Under the pieces are notes generated by a model that saw nothing but the letters and a program-made list of their open reading frames with translations, was not told where the DNA came from and ran no database searches. Below, piece by piece: positions 53,942-60,286 of a stretch of 60,286 bases of DNA (positions within the stretch are counted from its first letter, which is position 1; each line of letters starts with the position of its first letter). The DNA is from Actinomycetota bacterium (GTDB taxonomy: Bacteria; Actinomycetota; Thermoleophilia; RBG-16-64-13). Made by a program: the position numbers and the translations under genes. The stretch spans positions 1 through 60,286 of the forward strand of contig JAAYZX010000008.1 in the NCBI GenBank assembly GCA_012514635.1, in the 5' to 3' direction.

Positions 53942-55111
53942 TTATTGGTACATTCGCCGAGCACCGGCGTAGTCGCCGCGGTCTATGCTGTTGATTCGCA
54001 CCGACGCTCCAGTGTAGGGAGCATGAATCATATTCCCATTACCCACGTAGATTCCAACATGGTGAATGCTGGACCCAAAGAACACCACATCACCGGGCTG
54101 GAGATCGCTACGGGCCACCGACTGTCCATACCTGAACTGCCAGGCGGCGAAATGCGGTAGTTCGATCCCAACTTGTCGGAAGACATAAGTCACCAGCCCG
54201 GAGCAGTCGAAACCGCTGAGAGATTCTCCGGCCCAGACGTAGGGTACGCCCTGGCATTGCATAGCCACCTCAACAACCCGCCCTCCGATACCAGACGAAG
54301 GCAGATCGGTACGAGGCGCCTGAGCGACCGGTGCGCTGGAACCACCACCCCCGCTGGATCCTGAACCACCGGAAGCCGGACGCTGCGGAGCCCTGGATGC
54401 CGCCGCTCGTTCGGCCGCCAATCTGGCGGCTTCTCGAGCTTCCTCCTCCAAGCGGGCCTGGCGCTCGGCCTCTTCGCGCTCCAACTGTTCGATTTCCTGC
54501 CTCTTGTCGGCCAAGAGCGCTTCCCTCTGGGCCAGCTTGGACTCCACGTTGGCGGCAGTAGCCTTTGTTTCCTCGAGCAAGGCCTGCTGATCCATCTGGT
54601 CCTGTGCCAGCTTCTCTTTGGTGGTCTGGACCTTGTCACGGTAGACAGTCACCTGCTCAAAAACATCGGCATCGCTACGCCCCAGGCGCATGAGCAGATC
54701 AAAGCGATTGAAGAAATCCGACAGCGACTCGGCACTAAGCAGGGCCTCGATTAGGGACATGCGCCCTTCCCGATAGATTGCCCCAACCCGTGAGGTCAAA
54801 CGCTCCGATGCAGTGTCTAAATCTTCCTCAGCCTGCTGAAGAAGCGCAGTGTTCTTTTCAAGCTCCGCTTCCGTGGCGGCCAGTCTAGCTCTGGCACCGT
54901 TGTAGGCCTCGATAGCCACCTCGAGCTCGATGGCAGTGGATTCGATAAGGGCTCTCAGCTCATTCGCTTCTCGTTTAGCCTGGGTGATCTGCGCAGGCTC
55001 TGCCTTGGCCATATCCGCCACGCACAGAGGAGATATTAGAAGAGAGAGGAAGAAGACGAGAAGGATGCCTGTGAGACGTCCTCTGGTTGTGGCTTTGGTC
55101 CTGATGGTCAT
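53942..55111 (-). CDS. Secreted NlpC/P60 peptidoglycan hydrolase with coiled coil (RipA-like)
   Basis: 389 residues from ATG 55111 (GGGGAGG lies very close before it; an upstream GTG at 55132 lacks a site). Signal peptide about 1-37, long coiled coil (about 40-245), a Gly/Ser/Pro linker, then the NlpC/P60 domain with Cys303 (GFDCSGLV), His351 (HHVGIYVG) and His363 (MIHAP). It cuts D-Glu to diamino-acid bonds in stem peptides; the coiled coil probably keeps it inactive until FtsEX- or RipA-like activation. Downstream of the CwlM-like gene after a 116-bp gap. Confidence 0.93.
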   Translation of the reverse strand: MTIRTKATTRGRLTGILLVFFLSLLISPLCVADMAKAEPAQITQAKREANELRALIESTAIELEVAIEAYNGARARLAATEAELEKNTALLQQAEEDLDTASERLTSRVGAIYREGRMSLIEALLSAESLSDFFNRFDLLMRLGRSDADVFEQVTVYRDKVQTTKEKLAQDQMDQQALLEETKATAANVESKLAQREALLADKRQEIEQLEREEAERQARLEEEAREAARLAAERAAASRAPQRPASGGSGSSGGGGSSAPVAQAPRTDLPSSGIGGRVVEVAMQCQGVPYVWAGESLSGFDCSGLVTYVFRQVGIELPHFAAWQFRYGQSVARSDLQPGDVVFFGSSIHHVGIYVGNGNMIHAPYTGASVRINSIDRGDYAGARRMYQ

Positions 55112-55227
55112 TGCCTCCCCATGAGTTGTCACGCCGGGGGCCTAGCAGTCTCTACTTGCAGGCCAACCCATTCCATAAGTCTACCATGAGAATTCTTTCG
55201 TTGCATAACTGCAGGCCCCTTTTTTTC

Positions 55228-56292
55228 TCAAAGGCGCTCCAAAAAGGCCCTGAGTCCTGCTGCTATGGCCTCCGCCTCCGCCTGCACACCCTCATCGCGG
55301 CCCAGTGATCCGCCCTCATGCGCATTACTGATGAAGCCGGGTTCCACTAAGACAGATACGCAGGGAGTCTCGCGCAGGCAGGGATATCCTCGACCGTGGG
55401 TGTGCAAATCCACCCTCCCCAAAATGTCCACCAGGGCCTTGACTATGTAGCCGGCAAGTCGCCTTCCTGATTCAGAGACGTACGAGCCCCGTTGGAAATA
55501 GTAGGTTGCGGCCCCGCTCGCCTGTGGGTTGCGATGCCATCCGTGCGCGATACTGATGAGGATCTGTGGTGATGCCGCTTGGGCAACCTCGGCCCTCTCG
55601 TACGGCCCCAATTCCACATCGCTTCTGCGGATCAACGTAACATCCGCACCGGATGACCTCAACCGCGATTCCAGCGCTCCGGCCACCGCCAGATTGACTT
55701 CTTTCTCCATGAGTCCCGCTACACCGCAGCCACCCACCTGATTGCCCCCCCGCAGTGCATCAACGGCTACGCAAAGACCTTCCAAACCAACCGGACCAAC
55801 GTAGCCGTTGTGACGATCCGGTACCGTCTTCTTGCCTTCCGGGGCCGCTTTCTTCAGACGCTTCAACTGTGCGATAGTGGCCTCACCCACCATGCCGTCG
55901 GTGTTGAGACCGGTGTTGCGTTGAAATTCGATCAACGCATCTTCTGTCTGCTGACGGAACACGCCGTCCTCAGAACCGCAATCGAACCCCAGTTCGTCGA
56001 GAATCTGTTGAATGGCGAGTACGTCATCCCCACGCATGGGGGGCTGACGCAGATACAAGAGCCTGTCGCCCAGCCGATCTCCCGCCTCCACGAGCTCAGT
56101 CCATGTGTTATCGGCGACGATTCCATCCGCCAGAAGAAGTCGCTGCTGCTGAAACGCCTTAACGGCCAGCTCGGTGTACGGTCCGAAGAAACCATCCACA
56201 CCTTCGCGGCCTACAAAATGACCGAGAGAACGCAGACGCTTCTGGATATCCAGAACCTCTTTGCCTCTATTGCCGCGACTGACCGGTCGCAC
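55228..56292 (-). CDS. Signal-less peptidoglycan-binding/amidase_3 protein with a broken zinc site (CwlM-like)
   Basis: 354 residues from GTG 56292 (GGAGGTG 7 nt upstream). Two PG_binding_1 repeats (about 8-72 and 85-150) precede an amidase_3 fold (about 170-354). The usual DpGHGG zinc motif reads DALRGG (178-183), so the first zinc His is gone; the Glu of the EVNLAV helix (198) and the C-terminal Glu317 (VEPGFIS) remain, and the second His is displaced (SIAHGWH, His250). No signal peptide is present. This is the architecture of mycobacterial CwlM, a cytoplasmic, inactive amidase homologue that controls MurA. The functional link is inference. Confidence 0.8.
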   Translation of the reverse strand: MRPVSRGNRGKEVLDIQKRLRSLGHFVGREGVDGFFGPYTELAVKAFQQQRLLLADGIVADNTWTELVEAGDRLGDRLLYLRQPPMRGDDVLAIQQILDELGFDCGSEDGVFRQQTEDALIEFQRNTGLNTDGMVGEATIAQLKRLKKAAPEGKKTVPDRHNGYVGPVGLEGLCVAVDALRGGNQVGGCGVAGLMEKEVNLAVAGALESRLRSSGADVTLIRRSDVELGPYERAEVAQAASPQILISIAHGWHRNPQASGAATYYFQRGSYVSESGRRLAGYIVKALVDILGRVDLHTHGRGYPCLRETPCVSVLVEPGFISNAHEGGSLGRDEGVQAEAEAIAAGLRAFLERL

Positions 56293-56360
56293 AAGAAACA
56301 CCTCCAGCGATTACACACTGCGTGGCGGCGCGCCAGCTATGACGTAGGGCTCGCCGCCAT

Positions 56361-56366
56361 ATTATA
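56361..56366 (-). promoter_or_regulatory. Strong -10 box TATAAT upstream of the CwlM-like gene
   Basis: Consensus TATAAT on the minus strand, 68 nt before the GTG at 56292; no good -35. It probably starts the transcript through the NlpC/P60, deacetylase and pilT genes. The 202-bp gap between midA and the CwlM-like gene shows nothing else. Confidence 0.55.
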
Positions 56367-56494
56367 ACCCAGCCTACAGCCCACTCTTAGAGCCGCGGAG
56401 ATGAGCCACCGTCACTGCTCCATCAACGGCCGGGACTCAAAGCCTGATTAGAAATGGGCTCAGTCTAGCACCCGCACCACAGCCTCCGCTGAAT

Positions 56495-57748
56495 CTATTC
56501 CCGTACCTGCACCATTACCCGATAGAGACCGCCCACATCCTCTGGGTCGAGCAACCTCTCCGCGTAGAAAGCTTCTCGATCCAGATCCAGGCCGTTACGC
56601 GTGGATGCATCCACTCCGTCTACCTGCCTGCTCTCTGTCCTTAACGCCTCTACCTCAGCACGGCCACCTGCAGCGGCAGTCAAGTTTGCAATCGTCGTGT
56701 AGAGAATGCAGTCAAATCCCAAACGGCGACCGTGAAGTTCCAGTGCTCCAAAATCTACATCCGCAGTCAGATCCTGACGACCTACGTGGGAATACAGGTC
56801 ATGGCGTCGTTCATGACGAAGATACCCCCGTATCGTCCGTTGATATCGGCGGTCGGGCGCACTGCCGCCCTCAAACAACGCCGGCCGAGCAGGTAGGCCA
56901 CCGTAGTCCACCGTCACTACGCAGCCTGACCCCATCCCCCGGGCAATCGAGGCAAGGAAGTCCCGCATCGCCGGGCGCACTTCCACAACACCATCCGCCG
57001 AAAAAGGGCGTATATCGGCCGGCTGCACTGTTCCGAACAGTTCCGTAAGCTCGGATAGAGCCTCGGGGCAGGGATGGGACCACACCTCCGCCAACTCCTC
57101 TTCCGTTGCATCCATTTCCACCCATGCTTCGCGGACGCGATCCCCATCCACATTCAGAATATGAATGGGCAGCGCATCGACCAGTTCGTTCGTAACGACC
57201 ACCCGCGGCTCCGAGATGCAAGAGTCAGGCGTCGCACCCCATTCCACCGTCCAACCCGCCGCTAACGCCCAAGCAAGTGCCTTCTGCTGCCTCGCCATCA
57301 GATGGCGTCCGACGTCCAGCAGACGCCAGCGTACCCGCGGGCGCAGATCCGGTCTCACGGAATCCCACGTCTTGAGTATTCCGGCCGCCATATCACCCCT
57401 GCCTCCCCCTATCTCCCAGATAGAGACGGGGAGTCCATTTCCAGCGGTGTCGAGGAGGGCATCGACCAGATCAGCCACGAGAGATGCCATGGCGCGGTTG
57501 AAGAGGGGGATACGCGCGGGCACAGTAACGAAGTCTCCACTGCGCCCGAACTGTCTCTCGCCGCGCGTGTAGTAGCCGGCTTCGGCATCGGTCAGCGCCA
57601 GCTCCATGAAACGAGCGAACGAGACCCGTCCACCGGCGGCGCGGATCGCCGCTGCGATGGAGGCGGGAAGGCCGTGGAGGGTTGAAGGGTGGTCGCCCGC
57701 CGGCGGCGTTCCGCCGGCGGCGGCTCCACCGTCGCTCTTCTCAGCCAT
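56495..57748 (-). CDS. MidA/NDUFAF7-family SAM-dependent methyltransferase
   Basis: 417 residues from ATG 57748 (AGGTGA 5 nt before it; a GTG at 57757 is in frame). Gly/Ala/Pro-rich N-terminal tail, then ISFARFMELAL-type start (here VSFARFMEL), GYYT, SAM loop IWEIGGGRGDMA, and the family motif TNELVDALPIH. The mitochondrial member methylates an arginine of complex I; bacterial targets are unknown. It overlaps the end of the acyl-CoA synthetase gene by 8 bp. A 10-bp palindromic hairpin encodes part of the tail. Confidence 0.9.
   Translation of the reverse strand: MAEKSDGGAAAGGTPPAGDHPSTLHGLPASIAAAIRAAGGRVSFARFMELALTDAEAGYYTRGERQFGRSGDFVTVPARIPLFNRAMASLVADLVDALLDTAGNGLPVSIWEIGGGRGDMAAGILKTWDSVRPDLRPRVRWRLLDVGRHLMARQQKALAWALAAGWTVEWGATPDSCISEPRVVVTNELVDALPIHILNVDGDRVREAWVEMDATEEELAEVWSHPCPEALSELTELFGTVQPADIRPFSADGVVEVRPAMRDFLASIARGMGSGCVVTVDYGGLPARPALFEGGSAPDRRYQRTIRGYLRHERRHDLYSHVGRQDLTADVDFGALELHGRRLGFDCILYTTIANLTAAAGGRAEVEALRTESRQVDGVDASTRNGLDLDREAFYAERLLDPEDVGGLYRVMVQVRE
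57697..57720. repeat. 10-bp palindromic hairpin in the midA N-terminal tail
   Basis: CCGCCGGCGG at 57697-57706 recurs at 57711-57720 around CGTT; each copy is itself self-complementary. It encodes the Gly/Pro-rich N-terminal tail. Confidence 0.7.
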
Positions 57749-59957
57749 TTGCCTCACCTGCGCCCAGGCGCTCTAAAAATGCCTGGTACCTGCACATCTT
57801 AGCGATCACGCGCACCGAACGCAGAGGTGACGGCAGGACTACGGTGGAGTACGGACCGCCCTCGCCGAATACGGCGCGCTCGATGGGACGCACGGAGACA
57901 TTGATGATGGGTTTCTGGTATGCACGCATCAGTTCGGACACCCATTTGATGAAGTCTCCCTCCCGAAAACGATACCGCTCCGGATCCGGCAGAGACCCAC
58001 CCACATACAAGCCCGAACGCTTCTGTACACGTTTCACTTCCTCGATCACACGCAATGGCGAGGTCACCATGCCTATGACGCCCAGGACCACCACTGCGTC
58101 CACCGCATCCGATCTCACCACAACCTCCAGAGCCTTCTCGGCGGCCCCATCCTTCATAGTGCCCACCAGGTCCACCGGATTGGCCCTACTCCAGTAAGGC
58201 GGCAGCACGCGATCGATCTCCGTAAGCGCCTCCTCGGGCAGCTCAGCCAGCACCAAGTCGCTCCGCGCCACTTCGTCGGCCGCCACCACACCCCAGCCAC
58301 CGCCCATGGTCACCACCGCTACTCGACGCCCCCGCGGAAGCGGCAGATATGAGAGGGCGAAGGCCAAGTCGATAAACTCATCCGGATCATCGGTGGCTAT
58401 GATGCCGCACTGGCGTACCACAGCCTCGAACACCCGTTGCGAACCGGCCATGGCTCCCGTGTGGCTGGCGGCCGCCTTGGCTCCGTACTCGCTGGAACCG
58501 CCCCGCAGCACGATGAACGGCTTGCGTACCGCAGCGCGGCGCGCGGCATCCATGAAGCGCCGCCCGTCGTCGAGACCCTCGACGTAATCGAGTATCAACC
58601 CGGTTTGGGGATCATCGCAGAAGTAGTCGAGGAGATCCGTAGCTGTGGCCAATGCCTCGTTTCCGATGCCGACGAACTTACCCACACCTCCGTGCCGTTC
58701 CTCAGCCGATGCCATGAGCTGCACTCCCATATTGCCGGAGTGCGAGAGGAAACTGGCCGGGCCCGGTCCAGGTTGGGTGATGACGCCTCCGGTTCCGTAA
58801 AATCGCCGCCACGACGACATGGCCCCCACGCAGTTGGGGCCGATCATGGCCATACCTGCATCCGATGCTATCTGTGCTATCTCCCGCTCCATAGCAACGC
58901 CTTCAGGTCCGGCCTCCGAGAATCCTCCGCTGATGATGACCACAGCCTTGACGCCCAGCTGCGCGCATTCCTCCACCACACCTTTCACAGCTACTGCCGG
59001 AACGGCAATGATGGCCAAATCGGGCACTGCCGGAAGGTCGGACAGACTCGGATAAGCCGCCCGCCCTAAGACATCACGATCGTGCGGGTTGATGGGATAC
59101 ACGGGGCCGGGGAAGCCACCCGAGATTATGTTGATGGTGATGACCCCTCCCCACTTGGCCACGTCGTTTGAAGCCCCCACAACAGCCACGCTGTCCGGGT
59201 AGAAGACGGCGTCCAATGCTTTGCGTGCCAAGGGCAGACGCGGCTCCGGCGGCACGGGCGGATCGCCCAGTGCTACCAAAGCATCAACCGCAATCGGCCG
59301 ACAGCCGTCCACCAGCATGGGGTTGATATCCACTTCCGTGATCTCAGGGTGATCCAACGCCATCCGGCCTACTACCCTGATAGTGGTTATGAGCGTGTCG
59401 CGATCCACGGGAGGCGCACCCCGGAATTCTCCGAGCAGACGAACCGAATTGATCTCGTCGAGGAGCTCGCCGGCCTCACGTTCGTCCAGCGGGGCAACCC
59501 CGAACACGACATCTTGGAGCGCCTCGGTCAACACCCCGCCCAGGCCAAACATCACCGCAGGACCGAACTGAGGGTCCCGCGACATGCCAATGACGAACTC
59601 GCGGCCACCCGAGATCATCTGCTCTACTAGAACACCTTCGAGCGCAACGGGAGCACGACGTGTCAACGCATCAAAAGCGCTACACACGCCCGTGTCGTCC
59701 GGTATGTCCAGCAGCACCAATCCGGCTTCCGACTTGTGCTGAATCTCGGACGACAGACCCTTCATCACCACCGGATACCCCAGCCGACCGGCCACTTCGA
59801 CCGCCTCTGCGGCCGAACGCACAGGCGCGCCCTCCACCACAGGGATACCGTAGGCGGTAAACAAGGCTTTAGCTTCCACCTCGTCCAAAGCCCGCCGGCC
59901 GGCCGCCAATGCCCGTTCCACGATATACCGGCCCGGTGCCGCCGAATCCGCCGTCAT
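57741..59957 (-). CDS. ADP-forming acyl-CoA synthetase, single chain, ATP-grasp domain first
   Basis: Interconverts acyl-CoA + ADP + Pi with acid + CoA + ATP, the energy-conserving acetate-forming step in many anaerobes. 738 residues from ATG 59957 (GGGAGGAACATC before it). ATP-grasp domain about 1-230 (GYPVVMKGLSSEIQHKSEAG), CoA-binding Rossmann domain about 245-375 (SVAVVGASND), then ligase domains with the phospho-histidine His499 in SHTGAMAGS. Most fused versions have the ATP-grasp domain last, so the order here is permuted. The C-terminal 100 residues (RPIERAVFGEGGPYSTVV) form an extra lobe. Confidence 0.88.
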   Translation of the reverse strand: MTADSAAPGRYIVERALAAGRRALDEVEAKALFTAYGIPVVEGAPVRSAAEAVEVAGRLGYPVVMKGLSSEIQHKSEAGLVLLDIPDDTGVCSAFDALTRRAPVALEGVLVEQMISGGREFVIGMSRDPQFGPAVMFGLGGVLTEALQDVVFGVAPLDEREAGELLDEINSVRLLGEFRGAPPVDRDTLITTIRVVGRMALDHPEITEVDINPMLVDGCRPIAVDALVALGDPPVPPEPRLPLARKALDAVFYPDSVAVVGASNDVAKWGGVITINIISGGFPGPVYPINPHDRDVLGRAAYPSLSDLPAVPDLAIIAVPAVAVKGVVEECAQLGVKAVVIISGGFSEAGPEGVAMEREIAQIASDAGMAMIGPNCVGAMSSWRRFYGTGGVITQPGPGPASFLSHSGNMGVQLMASAEERHGGVGKFVGIGNEALATATDLLDYFCDDPQTGLILDYVEGLDDGRRFMDAARRAAVRKPFIVLRGGSSEYGAKAAASHTGAMAGSQRVFEAVVRQCGIIATDDPDEFIDLAFALSYLPLPRGRRVAVVTMGGGWGVVAADEVARSDLVLAELPEEALTEIDRVLPPYWSRANPVDLVGTMKDGAAEKALEVVVRSDAVDAVVVLGVIGMVTSPLRVIEEVKRVQKRSGLYVGGSLPDPERYRFREGDFIKWVSELMRAYQKPIINVSVRPIERAVFGEGGPYSTVVLPSPLRSVRVIAKMCRYQAFLERLGAGEANG

Positions 59958-60045
59958 GATGTTCCTCCCTCGCTCTGCGTGCTTTGCGCCCTCGATCGTA
60001 CAACCTAAAATAAAATGGATTGTACCCCGGGTCGTGGCCGCCCCA

Positions 60046-60098
60046 TGCGCAGGTACGCCCAATCCGCCGTTGTAAGCGTGATATGCAGGCACACCCAA
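60046..60098. repeat. Two imperfect 17-bp direct repeats upstream of the acyl-CoA synthetase gene
   Basis: TGCGCAGGTACGCCCAA (60046-60062) and TATGCAGGCACACCCAA (60082-60098) match at 13 of 17 positions, 36 bp apart; all four differences are transitions. They stand upstream of a -10-like TACAAT (60019-60024, minus strand) and could be an operator. Nothing else is evident in the 205 bp before tmRNA. Confidence 0.35.
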
Positions 60099-60162
60099 GC
60101 CGATAATGCGCGCGCAGGCGCCGGTGCGCTGGTGAAAAGTGCGCGGTGGGACCGCAGCAGGA

Positions 60163-60286
60163 TGGTGGAGGCGGCGGGAATCGAACCCGCGTCCGAAACT
60201 CGTCTGGAGAAGGCTTCTACGGGTGTAGCCCCTACTACAGTGTCTCGCTCCGCGCCCCCGTAGGAGCTGGGTGCGCTCGGCCAGCC
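60163..60286 (-). ncRNA. ssrA: tmRNA (ssrA), 3' part, cut by window edge
   Basis: On the minus strand the sequence ends GGGTTCGATTCCCGCCGCC TCCACCA: a T-arm and acceptor strand with encoded CCA, and no anticodon arm within tRNA distance. Upstream are the paired segments expected of the tmRNA 3' region (ACTGTAGTAGGGGCTAC, CTTCTCCAGACGAG). The tag-coding part and 5' half lie beyond the window. It rescues stalled ribosomes and tags products for ClpXP, whose genes are at 34-36 kb. Confidence 0.85.

Noticed and set aside
54310-54420. Gly/Ser-rich repeats in the NlpC/P60 linker as a DNA repeat
   Set aside because: Simple linker coding sequence without a regular period or good self-complementarity.
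60015-60263. 82-residue plus-strand frame at the right edge
   Set aside because: It overlaps the tmRNA 3' end; its apparent peptide is the complement of the T-arm and adjoining stems.

Overview
The window reads as chromosomal core genome of a moderately GC-rich, probably deep-branching actinobacterium (Coriobacteriia, Thermoleophilia or OPB41-like). The grounds are gene content and order: mraZ-rsmH-ftsL-ftsI-murE; rplU-rpmA-obgE-proB-proA-nadD with a LytR_C-type protein; an RNase E/G gene next to a B12-binding radical SAM-DUF2344 fusion; a PafB/PafC pair; a PcrA-type helicase; and a CwlM-like protein. The assignment is inference from gene content, and no 16S gene is present. I see no prophage, insertion sequence or CRISPR array.

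Layout. From 1 to about 38.1 kb everything points left (minus strand). Read in transcription order from the right: five tRNAs (Pro, Gly, Arg, His, Leu), then tig-clpP-clpX-lon (protein quality control), valS-folC, a 38-residue membrane peptide, a zinc-ribbon membrane protein, ndk-maf, the elongasome genes mreB-mreC-mreD-mrdA-rodA, a DUF697 protein, the B12 radical SAM fusion and rng. These are followed by rplU-rpmA-obgE, proB-proA, nadD, a LytR_C protein, a ThiF/MoeB-like E1 enzyme with a LarE-like sulfur transferase, pcrA, and the division cluster mraZ-rsmH-ftsL-ftsI-murE, which runs off the left edge. From 38.2 to 42.3 kb orientation is mixed: a small Lrp/AsnC ligand-binding protein, an unknown small protein, mtnP, a DUF1844 protein, a sigma/anti-sigma pair and tRNA-Pro(CGG). 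From 42.3 to 50.8 kb is a DNA-repair block: addB-addA leftward, and the WYL regulators pafB-pafC rightward from the same intergenic gap. From 50.8 kb to the end come a small holin-like membrane protein, a cysteine-rich unknown, pilT, a histone-deacetylase-family enzyme, a coiled-coil NlpC/P60 hydrolase, the CwlM-like protein, a MidA-type methyltransferase, an ADP-forming acyl-CoA synthetase with its ATP-grasp module first, and the 3' part of tmRNA.

The genes group into cell-envelope growth (dcw and mre clusters, NlpC/P60, CwlM-like), protein synthesis and quality control (tRNAs, tig, Clp, Lon, tmRNA), and recombination repair with a likely local regulator (addAB/pafBC).

The most unusual signals are: (1) long, near-perfect DNA palindromes, several lying in frame inside genes exactly where the protein is a disordered linker or tail; (2) an mreB gene whose conserved N-terminus and ribosome binding site point to an AUA start codon; (3) addB and pafB, divergent, both lacking a Shine-Dalgarno and both with a TANNNT box exactly 6 nt before the ATG, suggesting leaderless transcripts; (4) a signal-less amidase-fold protein lacking a zinc ligand; and (5) a five-step, 10-bp-period MraZ operator.
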